From Pseudomonadota bacterium (GTDB lineage: Bacteria; Desulfobacterota; Desulfobacteria; Desulfobacterales; Desulfobacteraceae): a stretch of DNA of 64,000 bases. The position numbers were made by a program, and so were the translations under genes. The notes below the pieces were generated by a model, which made no database searches, was not told the origin of the DNA, and saw nothing but the letters and a program-made list of their open reading frames with translations. Where the stretch lies: assembly GCA_018821535.1 (NCBI GenBank), contig JAHJLV010000041.1:62001-126000 (forward strand). The letters are read 5' to 3'. Below are positions 1 through 8,979 of the stretch, one piece after another (positions within the stretch are counted from its first letter, which is position 1; every line of letters starts with the position of its first letter).

Positions 1-1
1 T

Positions 2-1186
2 TTCAGAACTTCGTCTTCGGTTCTGGAAAATGAAATGACGTTGAAGCCGGACGACAGGCTTTCGTTGACCCGGCTTCTGGAAAGCCGCAGAAAACTTCTT
101 GACATGCAGGCACTGGATTCTGCACAGATAACTGCACTGGGTGTGAAGGAAAAATCATCCCAAGTGGATCTTGTGGTGGAGGTTCAGGAAAGAAAACCCT
201 ATTATATTGAATTGGGAGCAGGCTATGATACCCGAAGGCATCTGTATGCACAGACAGTTCTCGGGGATCATAATTTTCTGGGCAGAAATCTGAATATTGA
301 AAATACGCTGGAACTCAGTCAGATTGGATATAATACAAGTTTTTCTTTATATGAGCCCAAATTCATGGGGTATGGAATTTCTTCATCCACCCGGATATTT
401 GCTGAGAAAAAAGAAGAGTTTAATAAAGATTTTGGTATCCGGACGTACGGGCTTTCCCAGGAATTGTTCAAATCTTTTTTCTCAAATCAGCTGACAACGA
501 GTCTGGGGGCAAGCTACCGTTCACAGGAGCAATATATCACAGACGCCACAGTGCTGGAGAATCAGGAATTTGAAGCATTTGAAAAAAGAGATGTGGTTGT
601 TTTCAGCTCTTCTGCGGTGTTCAGGACAACCGATTCTTTTGTTCAGCCCAAAAAAGGGATGCTGTCCACCATCGACATTGAAATGTCCAACGGGTTTGAC
701 AATGATCTGGATGATTTTGTCAAATATCATCTGGATACCCGTTATTATTTTACACCTGTGGATAGACTGACACTGGCGTTGCGGGGAAGATACGGATTGA
801 TTCAGCCTTATGGCAGTACTGCTGATGTTGCAGAGGATCAGTTGTTTTTTCTGGGAGGGACTTCCACTGTCCGAGGGTTTGATGAAAATATGCTGCGATA
901 TGATCAAACAGGTTTTGCCGTGGGCGGAAAACAGATCGTTCTGGGCAATGTGGAGGCCCGATTTGGAATTCATTCCAATATGGAGTTTACAGTTTTTTAT
1001 GATATCGGAAGTGTTTCCAGGGCAGCCGAATATTCGGGTTCAGATGATTTCAGGTCATCGGTGGGATGCGGTATCCGGTATATGACACCCATTGGTCCGA
1101 TCGGTCTTTTATATGGGTATAAGCTGGACCGTCAGCCTGGTGAGAGCAACAGCAGTTTTCATTTTTCAATGGGATATACGTTTTAG
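2..1186 (+). CDS. Omp85-family outer membrane barrel protein (BamA/TamA-like), 5' end outside window
   Basis: The reading frame is open to the left edge, so only the C-terminal part is present; the first ATG (35) is internal. The first residues look like the end of a POTRA domain (LSLTRLLESRRKLLD). The rest is a long run of amphipathic beta-strands with the Omp85 signature FFLGGTSTVRGF (about residues 270-281 from that ATG), and it ends in the C-terminal Phe (GYTF) typical of outer membrane barrels recognised by the Bam complex. Omp85 proteins insert or translocate proteins across the outer membrane. The lack of a second recognisable partner makes TamA-like and BamA-like equally possible. A short gap of about 110 bp with no obvious terminator separates it from the next gene. 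Confidence 0.85.
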   Translation, partial: FRTSSSVLENEMTLKPDDRLSLTRLLESRRKLLDMQALDSAQITALGVKEKSSQVDLVVEVQERKPYYIELGAGYDTRRHLYAQTVLGDHNFLGRNLNIENTLELSQIGYNTSFSLYEPKFMGYGISSSTRIFAEKKEEFNKDFGIRTYGLSQELFKSFFSNQLTTSLGASYRSQEQYITDATVLENQEFEAFEKRDVVVFSSSAVFRTTDSFVQPKKGMLSTIDIEMSNGFDNDLDDFVKYHLDTRYYFTPVDRLTLALRGRYGLIQPYGSTADVAEDQLFFLGGTSTVRGFDENMLRYDQTGFAVGGKQIVLGNVEARFGIHSNMEFTVFYDIGSVSRAAEYSGSDDFRSSVGCGIRYMTPIGPIGLLYGYKLDRQPGESNSSFHFSMGYTF

Positions 1187-1295
1187 CAAACATGCATGAA
1201 AGTTTTTTTAAAGGATGGAATAAACACAAATAATTTAGTATATAATACCCCTTTGATTTTGCGATATATGTTTTGACCTTTTGAAGGAAGACCCT

Positions 1296-2441
1296 ATGAT
1301 TGATTCAGCCAGACTGGGACAGCGGTTTGAAGAACTTGTTAAAATTGATTCGTTATCCGGATGTGAACGCAATGTTGCCCTGGAACTTGAAAAAATCCTG
1401 ACAGAAATGGGGGCGGCTGTCTGTTTTGATTCAGCTGCGGATAAAGTTGGGGGCAATTGCTCCAATCTTGTGGCAAAATTTAAAGGCACTGTGGATGCTG
1501 AACCGATATTTTTATCCGGTCATATGGATACCGTGGGTCCGGGAGAGGGCATAAAAGTCCGGTTTGCGGACGGCATATATAAAAGTGATGGAACCACAGT
1601 CCTGGGTGCGGATGATAAATCCGCCATTGCCATTATCCTGGAGGTCATGCAGGTGATTCTGGATAATCATCTGGAGTATCCGCCAGTTGAACTTATTTTT
1701 ACCGTGTGTGAGGAGATTGGCCTTTTAGGGGCCAAGCATCTGGATTATTCGTTAATAGAATCAAAATTCGGGTATATTCTGGATTCAACCGATACCCGGG
1801 GGATAGTTACAAAAGCACCGGCAGCAAACAAGATCACCATTAAAATTTACGGGAAGGCAGCCCATGCAGGCGCTGCTCCTGAAAAAGGGGTAAATGCGAT
1901 TCTGGTAACCTCCAAAGCGATATCCGGCCTGACCCTTGGCCGGATTGATCATGAAACCACCTGTAACCTTGGAACCATTAAAGGTGGCGTTGCCACCAAT
2001 ATTGTTCCGGAATTTGTGGAAATTCAAGGAGAGGCCAGAAGCCACGACCCTGAAAAACTCGAAGCCGTCACACAGGGGATTGTCAATGCATTCTATACAG
2101 CAGCAGAAGAATTCAGTCCAGACTCCAGAACACAATCCCCCAGAATAGAAGCTGTTATTGAAACTGATTTTCCCCATACACATATTTGTGAGGATCATAA
2201 AGTGATAAAACTTGCCAGAAAAGCCGCTGCAAATCTTGGCACATCCATGGAAAGCCGCACCATCGGCGGAGGAGCTGATGCCAATATCTTTTTCAGTAAA
2301 GGCATAGTGGCAGGTGTTCTGGGCACCGGTATGACAGATGTGCACACCCTGAATGAATCCATTGCCCTTGCAGACATGGAAAATTGCGCCCGGCTGATTT
2401 TAGAAATTTTAAAGGTTCATGCTTCAGGAGAAACATACTGA
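1296..2441 (+). CDS. M20-family metallopeptidase, peptidase T-like
   Basis: A cytoplasmic di-zinc exopeptidase of the peptidase T-like group, probably cleaving small peptides. The metal-site pattern is complete: His76 and Asp78 in SGHMDTVGPG, Asp106 in GADDKSA, the catalytic Glu pair 139/140 in TVCEEIG, then an Asp in LDSTDTRG and a C-terminal His in TDVHTLNES. The dimerisation domain lies between the two halves of the catalytic domain (KITIKIYGKAAHAGAAPEKG). I place the start at ATG 1296, because a GAAGGAAG Shine-Dalgarno lies at 1283-1290; a TTG at 1281 in the same frame would have no such site. The 381-aa length suits the family. The stop is one base from the larC start region, suggesting cotranscription. 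Confidence 0.85.
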   Translation: MIDSARLGQRFEELVKIDSLSGCERNVALELEKILTEMGAAVCFDSAADKVGGNCSNLVAKFKGTVDAEPIFLSGHMDTVGPGEGIKVRFADGIYKSDGTTVLGADDKSAIAIILEVMQVILDNHLEYPPVELIFTVCEEIGLLGAKHLDYSLIESKFGYILDSTDTRGIVTKAPAANKITIKIYGKAAHAGAAPEKGVNAILVTSKAISGLTLGRIDHETTCNLGTIKGGVATNIVPEFVEIQGEARSHDPEKLEAVTQGIVNAFYTAAEEFSPDSRTQSPRIEAVIETDFPHTHICEDHKVIKLARKAAANLGTSMESRTIGGGADANIFFSKGIVAGVLGTGMTDVHTLNESIALADMENCARLILEILKVHASGETY

Positions 2442-2442
2442 T

Positions 2443-3657
2443 ATGATCGCTTATTTTGATGTGTTTTCAGGTATCAGCGGGGATATGACGCTGGGTGCCT
2501 TCATAGATCTTGGGGTGCCGGTGGACTGGCTGCAAAAAGAACTGTCAACATTGTCCGGCGGGTTTGAACTGAAAACACAGACGGTATTCAAACATCATTT
2601 AAAAGCCACGGATCTTCTGGTGCAGATCAATGGTCAGGATAAATCATCCCGCAATTACACAGATATCCGGTTCATGATAGAACACTGTGATCTGTCTGAC
2701 TCGGTCAAGCAAAGAAGTCTTGCTGCCTTTGAAAAAATTGCCCTGGCAGAATCAGACATCCATGGGAAAAATATTGAGACTGTACATTTCCATGAAATCG
2801 GCGGTATTGATTCCATTGTGGATATTGTGGGGTCTTTTTTGTGCGCGGAATATCTGGGGATAAAAAAAGTGTATGCATCTCAGATTCCGCTGGGATCAGG
2901 ATTTGTCACCTGTTCCCATGGGAAAATTCCGGTTCCGGTTCCGGCCACTCTCGCAATTTTAAAAGATATCCCGGTGTGTTCCTCCGATGCCAGAACAGAG
3001 ATTGTCACCCCGACAGGGGCTGCCATTATTGCAACCCTTGCGGATGCTTTTGGCGCAATGCCGTCAATGGCTGTCACAAAGGTGGGGTACGGGGCGGGAA
3101 AAAGAGATACCGGCGCCAGTGTCCCCAATCTGCTGAGAATTCTTCTGGGACACGATTCCTGTCACACCACCGAACAAAAATATGCCGTGCAAAAAGAAAA
3201 GGTGATGGTGGTCAAAACCAATATTGATGATATGAGTCCGGAACTGTCCGGATATTTAATGGAAACCCTGTTTGACAACAAGGCGCTGGATGTGTGCTTT
3301 TTACCGGCAGGAATGAAAAAGAACCGTCCCGGAACCCAGGTTGAAGTCATCTGTCAACACCTTGAACTGGACAATATCATCCGGATTATTTTAACCCAGA
3401 CAAGTTCCATCGGGGTGCGGTATCATGAATGTGACCGTGCCTTTCTTCAAAGGCAGGAAGCACTGGTGGGTACCCGGTTCGGGACATTAAAGGCAAAAAA
3501 GATCATCAATCCGGATTACTCTGTCCGGTTTGTTCCGGAATATGAGATTGTCCGGAATGTGGCGCAACAGCAGAATCTGCCTTTAAAGGATGTGTATAAC
3601 CAGATTTTGCAGGATGCAAACCCGATCAATGCGGATGCTTCAGGCACCGTATCCTGA
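2443..3657 (+). CDS. larC: LarC-type nickel insertion protein (nickel-pincer cofactor synthesis)
   Basis: LarC is the CTP-dependent cyclometallase that inserts nickel into pyridinium-3,5-bisthiocarboxylate mononucleotide, the cofactor of lactate racemase and related enzymes. The N-terminal half carries the family motif FDVFSGISGDMTLGAF and a His-rich segment (HFHEIGGIDSIVDIVG). The C-terminal half has the LarC2-like NIDDMSPELSGYLMETL and PAGMKKNRPGTQV segments. Both halves are one continuous frame of 404 aa, unlike the Lactobacillus gene, where a programmed frameshift joins them. I prefer ATG 2443 (CAGGAG upstream) to ATG 2419, which overlaps the peptidase gene. No larA, larB or larE is present in the window. 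Confidence 0.85.
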   Translation: MIAYFDVFSGISGDMTLGAFIDLGVPVDWLQKELSTLSGGFELKTQTVFKHHLKATDLLVQINGQDKSSRNYTDIRFMIEHCDLSDSVKQRSLAAFEKIALAESDIHGKNIETVHFHEIGGIDSIVDIVGSFLCAEYLGIKKVYASQIPLGSGFVTCSHGKIPVPVPATLAILKDIPVCSSDARTEIVTPTGAAIIATLADAFGAMPSMAVTKVGYGAGKRDTGASVPNLLRILLGHDSCHTTEQKYAVQKEKVMVVKTNIDDMSPELSGYLMETLFDNKALDVCFLPAGMKKNRPGTQVEVICQHLELDNIIRIILTQTSSIGVRYHECDRAFLQRQEALVGTRFGTLKAKKIINPDYSVRFVPEYEIVRNVAQQQNLPLKDVYNQILQDANPINADASGTVS

Positions 3658-3694
3658 TAATCGGTCTTTGGACACAGGCTTGGGGCAAGTTCTC

Positions 3695-3721
3695 TTGACA
3701 GAAATTGTTGCAGAATATAGA
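3695..3721 (+). promoter_or_regulatory. Candidate promoter of pgpA, possibly leaderless
   Basis: TTGACA at 3695-3700 and TATAGA at 3716-3721 are separated by 15 bases. Transcription would begin around 3728, only a couple of bases before the pgpA ATG (3730). No Shine-Dalgarno is visible before that ATG. Confidence 0.35.
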
Positions 3722-3729
3722 ACTGCTAA

Positions 3730-4194
3730 ATGAATTTAAAAGATAAACTGGTATTATTTGCTGCCACAGGGGGATTTACAGGCAAAATTCCCTTTGCTCC
3801 CGGAACCTTCGGGACACTTGCAGGCATTCCCTTTGCCATGGCGCTTCTGGTGATCCCGGTTGTATATCACGGGGTGTATCTGACAGGGCTGATACTGTTT
3901 GCCGTGTATATTGCGGATCAGGCAGAAAAAATACTTGGAAAAAAAGATCCCGGCTGTATTGTTATTGATGAGATAGCCGGATATGTGGTGACGCTGTCAA
4001 TGGTTCCTGTACAGATATCCACGCTTGCGGCTGGCTTTTTTATATTCCGGTTTTTTGATATTTTTAAACCCTTTCCGGCAAGATATTTTGAACAAAATTT
4101 TTCAGGCGGGGCAGGTGTTGTGTTGGATGATATTATGGCAGGTGTCTTATCTGCACTTGTGTTGTGGATGATATGTTTATTGGATTTAATTTAA
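3730..4194 (+). CDS. pgpA: Phosphatidylglycerophosphatase A
   Basis: An inner-membrane phosphatase that removes phosphate from phosphatidylglycerophosphate to give phosphatidylglycerol. At 154 aa it has the normal family length. The diagnostic segments are in order: [16 protein letters not shown] near the N-terminus, the acidic catalytic region [13 protein letters not shown] in the middle, and [16 protein letters not shown] followed by [14 protein letters not shown] near the C-terminus. Hydrophobic helices lie between them. It directly precedes recA; pgpA-recA neighbourhoods are common in Proteobacteria (often with cinA, absent here). The start lacks a ribosome binding site, unlike its neighbours. 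Confidence 0.9.
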   Translation: MNLKDKLVLFAATGGFTGKIPFAPGTFGTLAGIPFAMALLVIPVVYHGVYLTGLILFAVYIADQAEKILGKKDPGCIVIDEIAGYVVTLSMVPVQISTLAAGFFIFRFFDIFKPFPARYFEQNFSGGAGVVLDDIMAGVLSALVLWMICLLDLI

Positions 4195-4225
4195 AAGACC
4201 CTCTTTAATAATAGGAGAACCAAGG

Positions 4226-5254
4226 ATGGAAAAGACCTCGGACAAGGAAAAAGCGGTTTTAAGCGCAATGAGCCAGATTGAACGTCAGTTTGGAAAAGGA
4301 TCTATCATGAAACTGGGCGGAAGACCCATTGAAGCTGTCCCTGTTATCCGCACAGGCTCCCTTGCTCTGGACAAAGCGCTGGGTGTCGGCGGATATCCCC
4401 GCGGCAGAGTGATTGAAATTTACGGTCCTGAATCTTCGGGTAAAACAACACTTGCGCTTCATGCGGTTGCCGAGGCCCAGAAAGCTGGCGGGATTGCCGC
4501 TTTTATTGATGCAGAGCACGCCCTGGATGTCGGGTATGCCAAAAAACTGGGCGTTGACTGTGACGAGCTTCTGGTGTCCCAGCCCGATACCGGTGAGCAG
4601 GCGCTTGAGATTGCAGATATGCTGGTCAGGAGCGGCGGGATTGATATCATGGTTGTGGACTCGGTGGCAGCCCTGGTTCCCCGGTCTGAAATTGAAGGGG
4701 AAATGGGGGATTCTCATATGGGTCTTCAGGCAAGACTGATGTCCCAGGCGCTGAGAAAATTGACCGGTACTATTGGCAAAACCCAGACAACGATTATATT
4801 TATCAACCAGATTCGTATGAAAATCGGTGTGGTGTATGGAAATCCGGAAACCACCACCGGTGGAAATGCCTTGAAATTTTATGCATCCATGCGTCTTGAA
4901 ATCCGTCGCGCCACGCCCATAAAAGACGGGCAGGATATTGTGGGAAACCGGACCAAGGTCAAGGTAGTGAAAAACAAGCTGGCGCCCCCGTTTAAAGATA
5001 TCGAATTTGATCTGATGTATGGGGAAGGAATCTCCAGAACAGGTGATCTGCTGGACATGGGGGTTGATTTGAATATTATTGACAAGAGTGGTTCATGGTA
5101 TTCATTTGGCGGAGAAAGAATCGGCCAGGGAAGAGAGAATGTAAAATTGTTTTTGATTGATAACCCGGATATATTTGAAAAAATTGAAACAGCGGTTCGA
5201 ACTGAGCTTGGCATTGCATCTACCGGTGTAAGAAAAGAGCCGGCAGAAGCTTAA
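4226..5254 (+). CDS. recA: Recombinase RecA
   Basis: ATP-dependent DNA strand-exchange protein and SOS coprotease, 342 aa. Walker A is GPESSGKTT at residues 67-75. The Walker B region is [19 protein letters not shown], and the DNA-binding loops are represented by [17 protein letters not shown] and [20 protein letters not shown]. The start is set by the AGGAG at about 4213-4217. No clear LexA-type operator was recognised in the short upstream gap, which may simply reflect a lineage-specific SOS box. There is no recX between recA and alaS. Confidence 0.97.
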   Translation: MEKTSDKEKAVLSAMSQIERQFGKGSIMKLGGRPIEAVPVIRTGSLALDKALGVGGYPRGRVIEIYGPESSGKTTLALHAVAEAQKAGGIAAFIDAEHALDVGYAKKLGVDCDELLVSQPDTGEQALEIADMLVRSGGIDIMVVDSVAALVPRSEIEGEMGDSHMGLQARLMSQALRKLTGTIGKTQTTIIFINQIRMKIGVVYGNPETTTGGNALKFYASMRLEIRRATPIKDGQDIVGNRTKVKVVKNKLAPPFKDIEFDLMYGEGISRTGDLLDMGVDLNIIDKSGSWYSFGGERIGQGRENVKLFLIDNPDIFEKIETAVRTELGIASTGVRKEPAEA

Positions 5255-5307
5255 GTCTACCCGCAGAAAGCTTAAAACTATTGGATCGGTGATTTAGGAG
5301 TTGTGAC

Positions 5308-7941
5308 ATGACAGGCAATGATGCCCGAAAAATTTTTATAGATTATTTTAAAAAACACCACCATCAACATGTAAGATCCTCCTCACTTGTACCCCAGGAT
5401 GATCCCACTTTGTTATTTGTGAATGCCGGAATGGTTCAGTTCAAACGGGTGTTTACCGGTGATGAGAAAAGAGAGTATGCAACAGCTGTGACATCCCAAA
5501 AATGTGTGCGGGCAGGTGGAAAACATAATGATCTTGAAAATGTCGGATATACGGCAAGGCACCATACCTTTTTTGAAATGCTGGGTAATTTTTCCTTTGG
5601 GGATTATTTTAAGGAAAAAGCCATTGAATTTGCCTGGGATCTGCTGACCAACGGGTATGGATTTGACAGTGAAAAACTCTGGGTTTCTGTTTTCCGTGAA
5701 GATGATGAGGCGTATAATATCTGGAAAGATCAGGTGGGAGTGCCTGAACAAAGAATTGTCCGGCTGGGTGAAAAAGATAATTTCTGGTCTATGGGCGACA
5801 CCGGCCCCTGCGGTCCCTGCAGCGAGATCCATATTGACCGCGGAAAAGAATTCGGGTGTAAAGATGGAAACTGCGCTGTGGGCTGTGACTGTGACCGCTG
5901 GCTTGAACTGTGGAATCTGGTTTTCATGCAGTTTGAAAAAGATGAGCAGGGCAATATGACGCCTTTGCCCAAACCCAGTATTGACACCGGAATGGGACTT
6001 GAAAGAATTATTTCCGTACTTCAGAATGTTTCCACCAATTATGATACCGACCTTTTTGTGCCTATTATGGAAAAAGTGGGCAAGCTTTCCAGTAAAAAAC
6101 GCCATGAATCCGACCGGGTGGAAGTGGCCATGAAAGTCATTGCCGATCATTCCAGGGCTGCGGCTTTTCTGATCTGTGACGGTATCCTGCCATCCAATGA
6201 AGGCCAGGGGTATGTGCTTCGAAGAATCATGCGAAGGGCCATCCGGTATGGCAGAAGCATTGGCCTTTCCAAACCTTTTTTGCACGAGACGGTTAAAACG
6301 GTTTTTGAAATTATGGACCAGGCGTATCCTGAGCTTAAAGACTCTTCTGCTTTTATTTTAAATGTCGTAAAGAACGAAGAGGAAAAATTTCTTGAAACCC
6401 TGGATACAGGAATGAAGCTTCTTGAAGCGACCATAGCAGATGTTCAGTCAAAAAAGGATGCCCAAGGCCGATCTGTTATCCCCGGAGATGTAATCTTTAA
6501 ACTTTATGATACCTTCGGGTTTCCGGTGGACATTATTACAGACCATGTCAAGGAAATGAAAATCGATCTGGATCTGGACGGATTTAATCTGGCCATGGAG
6601 GAACAAAAAGCAAGATCAAGGTCCACTAAAAAATTTGCCGGTGTGGGGCAGGCATATAAGGCCCTGACATCCACAGGCATTAAAACGGATTTTACAGGAT
6701 ACAAGGATCTGGAATGCACATCAGATGTTCTGATTATTGTAAAAGATGATAAAGAAATCCAGGAAGCACAAAAAGGGGACACAATAGAAATTGTTACCCG
6801 GGCCACTGTGTTTTATGCAGAGTCCGGCGGACAGTCCGGAGATGCAGGCCTCTTTGAAAACAGCACTTGTCAGATTCAGATTACAGATACCGTGAAAGAC
6901 CCCAGTGGTCTGTTTATTCATAAAGGTGTGGTGAACACGGGTCAGGCCCAAAAAGGGGATATATTCACCCTGAAAGTGGATATTGCCAGACGACGGAATA
7001 CAGCGGCCAACCATACGGCCACCCATCTTTTGCATTCTGCGTTGAAAAAAGTGCTGGGCAGTCATGTCAAACAATCCGGATCTCTGGTGACCGATACCCG
7101 GTTAAGGTTTGATTTTACCCATTTTTCATCCATTTCATCCAGAGAAAGTCAGGCCATTGAAAATGAAGTCAATTACAGGATTCGGGAAAATTATCCTGTT
7201 GAAACCAGAGAAATGAACATGGATGAAGCCGTAAAATCCGGGGCAACTGCATTATTTGAAGAAAAATACGGTGATGTGGTCAGGGTGGTGTCCCAGGGGG
7301 ATTTTTCCCAGGAACTTTGCGGCGGAACCCATGCACAAAGATCCGGTGATATCGGCATCTTTAAAATTCTTTCCGAAGGCGGCATTGCATCGGGAATCCG
7401 GAGGATTGAAGCTGCAACCGGTCAACTGGCCCTGGATTTCTGGCACAAGGATCAGCAAACCATTGAATCGGCGGCAGGCCTGCTCAAAGGAACCCGGGAG
7501 GATCTGGTTTTGCGGGTAGAGTCTTTATTAAAGGATAAAAAAACGCTTGAAAAGGAACTGGAATCCTTAAAAGCAAAAATGGCATCAAAATCTGTTGAAA
7601 ATCTGGAAGATGAAATAAAGCAGGTCAATGGGGTGAATGTGATTTCCAAAAGGGTTAATATTGAAAATCCATCCCAGCTCAGGGATCTTGCGGACAAATT
7701 TAAAAACAAACTGGGTTCCGGCGTGGTGCTTTTAGGTGCGGAATCCAACGGGAAAGCACTTTTGATTGCCGTGGTCACTCCGGATTTGACGCATGCTTAC
7801 AAAGCCGGTGACATTGTGAAAAATGCAGCCAGGATTGTCGGTGGCGGTGGTGGCGGACGTCCGGATATGGCCCAGGCTGGCGGGACCCAGCCTGAACATC
7901 TGGATAAGGCACTTGAATCGGTGTATCAGACCATGGCCTAG
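5308..7941 (+). CDS. alaS: Alanyl-tRNA synthetase
   Basis: Charges tRNA-Ala; class II synthetase of full length (877 aa). The N-terminal aminoacylation core begins at TGNDARKIFIDYFKKH with QKCVRAGGKHNDLENVG. The editing domain carries the zinc-type motif HTATH (His569, His573) and CGGTH (Cys671, His675). The C-terminal DHHA1/C-Ala domain ends with the Gly-rich segment GGGGGGRPDMAQAGG. A Cys-rich insertion (KEFGCKDGNCAVGCDCDRW) in the catalytic domain is a known variation of many AlaRS. The recA-alaS order is conserved in many bacteria. The next gene is convergent, with only about 30 bases between them. Confidence 0.97.
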   Translation: MTGNDARKIFIDYFKKHHHQHVRSSSLVPQDDPTLLFVNAGMVQFKRVFTGDEKREYATAVTSQKCVRAGGKHNDLENVGYTARHHTFFEMLGNFSFGDYFKEKAIEFAWDLLTNGYGFDSEKLWVSVFREDDEAYNIWKDQVGVPEQRIVRLGEKDNFWSMGDTGPCGPCSEIHIDRGKEFGCKDGNCAVGCDCDRWLELWNLVFMQFEKDEQGNMTPLPKPSIDTGMGLERIISVLQNVSTNYDTDLFVPIMEKVGKLSSKKRHESDRVEVAMKVIADHSRAAAFLICDGILPSNEGQGYVLRRIMRRAIRYGRSIGLSKPFLHETVKTVFEIMDQAYPELKDSSAFILNVVKNEEEKFLETLDTGMKLLEATIADVQSKKDAQGRSVIPGDVIFKLYDTFGFPVDIITDHVKEMKIDLDLDGFNLAMEEQKARSRSTKKFAGVGQAYKALTSTGIKTDFTGYKDLECTSDVLIIVKDDKEIQEAQKGDTIEIVTRATVFYAESGGQSGDAGLFENSTCQIQITDTVKDPSGLFIHKGVVNTGQAQKGDIFTLKVDIARRRNTAANHTATHLLHSALKKVLGSHVKQSGSLVTDTRLRFDFTHFSSISSRESQAIENEVNYRIRENYPVETREMNMDEAVKSGATALFEEKYGDVVRVVSQGDFSQELCGGTHAQRSGDIGIFKILSEGGIASGIRRIEAATGQLALDFWHKDQQTIESAAGLLKGTREDLVLRVESLLKDKKTLEKELESLKAKMASKSVENLEDEIKQVNGVNVISKRVNIENPSQLRDLADKFKNKLGSGVVLLGAESNGKALLIAVVTPDLTHAYKAGDIVKNAARIVGGGGGGRPDMAQAGGTQPEHLDKALESVYQTMA

Positions 7942-7972
7942 GATTGCATTTTAAAATTTTGTATTACAGCGT

Positions 7973-8158
7973 TTAATTCGGGGCGGTTGATCGGCCAGTA
8001 CTTTCCATGGATTCTATAAAAAATTTTCCATCCACCGGTATGTCATAAAGCTGGCCCATGGTATTGTCAAATCCGCATACCGGACAAATCAAGGAGCTGC
8101 TTGTCAAAAAGACGCCGCAGTCCAGGCAGGAATCGTCATGGATACTCATATCAGTCAT
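7973..8158 (-). CDS. Small zinc-ribbon protein, hypothetical
   Basis: A 61-residue protein with two CxxC knuckles (CLDCG and CPVCG, 16 residues apart), fitting a small zinc ribbon. I see no other domain and cannot assign a function. I place the start at ATG 8158, because AAGGAGGT lies five bases upstream on the minus strand; the longer frame to 8206 would read through that ribosome binding site. It stands alone between alaS (convergent) and the repeat region, and has its own promoter candidate. Such CxxC-only proteins are often called regulatory or RNA-polymerase-associated, but nothing here shows that. Confidence 0.6.
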   Translation of the reverse strand: MTDMSIHDDSCLDCGVFLTSSSLICPVCGFDNTMGQLYDIPVDGKFFIESMESTGRSTAPN

Positions 8159-8235
8159 CTCTACCTCCTTACGGTGTGTTAAAGTTTTTGGTTCTTGAGC
8201 CTGCATGGAAGAGTGGCTGACTCAACTTTTTAAAT

Positions 8236-8263
8236 AATTTAATAAATTTTTATAATTTGTCAA
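8236..8263 (-). promoter_or_regulatory. Candidate sigma-70 promoter for the zinc-ribbon gene
   Basis: On the minus strand TTGACA (8258-8263) is followed after 16 bases by TAAATT (8236-8241), in a strongly A/T-rich stretch about 80 bases before the AAGGAGGT of the zinc-ribbon gene. Confidence 0.4.
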
Positions 8264-8333
8264 CACCTGAAATATATTTTTCAGCTATCGTGTATGTGTT
8301 ATTTCCCACACTGTGATCATACTTTGGCCGGTT

Positions 8334-8513
8334 TTTTACCCGGGGCATCATAAGAAAAAAACTATATAGGGTAGGCGAACAATAGGTTTTGGCAAAATGA
8401 CACTATAATCCTCTCCAAAAGACCATATTAATTTGGCAAAACGCTAAAAAACACCCCAAATCTTATGATCTGTAATTCGGCAAAAAGTACGACAGGAATT
8501 TAGCAAATCACAA
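8334..8513 (+). repeat. 180-bp direct repeat, copy A, with TTTGGCAAA boxes
   Basis: Nearly identical (about ten differences by eye) to copy B at 8799-8979, in the same orientation. It begins at TTTTACCCGGGGCATCATAAG and ends at AAATCACAA. Inside are four boxes of the form TTTGGCAAA, with the central GGC at 8391, 8435, 8479 and a decayed AGC at 8502. The spacings are 44, 44 and 23 bases, close to multiples of two helical turns. No protein is encoded. The pattern suggests an array of protein-binding sites such as a recombinase end or replication iterons. Confidence 0.85.
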
Positions 8514-8798
8514 TCGAGGCTGTCAGATCACGCAAAAAGACAATAGGCATTGATACTGTCAACCACGTCCTGATCCAGCCCCATTGGCGGGTTGAAAAAG
8601 ACATAGACCATATTTATAACGATTTTCGGTGAAACGGCGGCAGGATATCCTGGGGAGGAAACCTGCCAAGGGATAGCCGGAAAGTGGGCAGCATTGAATA
8701 ATGCACCACAGGGGGTCGGACAGATCATGTCCGGCCCCCTGACTTTTTGCTCATTCTCTCGTTATGATCATAAAATTACGGGATCATTTTTATGCGGA
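8514..8798. other. Segment enclosed by the two direct repeats, no intact gene
   Basis: This 285-bp stretch contains no convincing gene. One plus-strand frame runs open for about 40 codons from copy A (containing VNHVLIQPHWRVEKDIDHIY) before a stop; it may be the decayed tail of a coding sequence, but I do not recognise it. A strong GC-rich hairpin lies at 8709-8741. Confidence 0.5.
8709..8741. terminator. GC-rich hairpin, terminator-like
   Basis: Arms CAGGGGGTCGGAC and GTCCGGCCCCCTG pair over 13 positions (one G-T) around a 7-base loop, followed on the plus strand by ACTTTTTG. It fits an intrinsic terminator for plus-strand transcription inside the repeat-bounded segment. Confidence 0.55.
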
Positions 8799-8979
8799 TT
8801 TTACCCGGGGCATCATAAGAAAAAAAACTATATATGGTAGGCGAACAGCAGGTTTTGGCAAAATGACACTATAAACTTCTCCAAAAGACCATATTAATTT
8901 GGCAAAACGTCAAAAAACACCCCAAATCTTATGATCTGTAATTTGGCAAAAAGTACGACAGGAATTTGGCAAATCACAA
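8799..8979 (+). repeat. 180-bp direct repeat, copy B, with TTTGGCAAA boxes
   Basis: The better preserved copy of the repeat. All four TTTGGCAAA boxes are intact (central GGC at 8857, 8901, 8945, 8968), with the same 44, 44 and 23-base spacing as copy A. Its right boundary, AAATCACAA, coincides with the stop codon (8974-8976) of the orphan Rhs tip. The repeat therefore abuts the rhs island exactly at the end of its coding sequence. Confidence 0.85.

Noticed and set aside
521..973. 150-residue minus-strand frame inside the Omp85 gene
   Set aside because: Shadow of the barrel gene; no motif or ribosome binding site.
5413..6285. 290-residue minus-strand frame over alaS
   Set aside because: It lies entirely within the well-supported alaS gene; composition and lack of start signal show it is a shadow frame.
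8528..8728. 66-residue minus-strand frame inside the repeat-bounded segment
   Set aside because: No ribosome binding site, atypical composition and no recognisable motif; it lies on top of a terminator-like hairpin.
8853..8973. TTTGGCAAA boxes as a CRISPR array
   Set aside because: The boxes are only about 9 bases, unequally spaced (44, 44, 23), and the intervening sequence is conserved between the two copies, unlike spacers.
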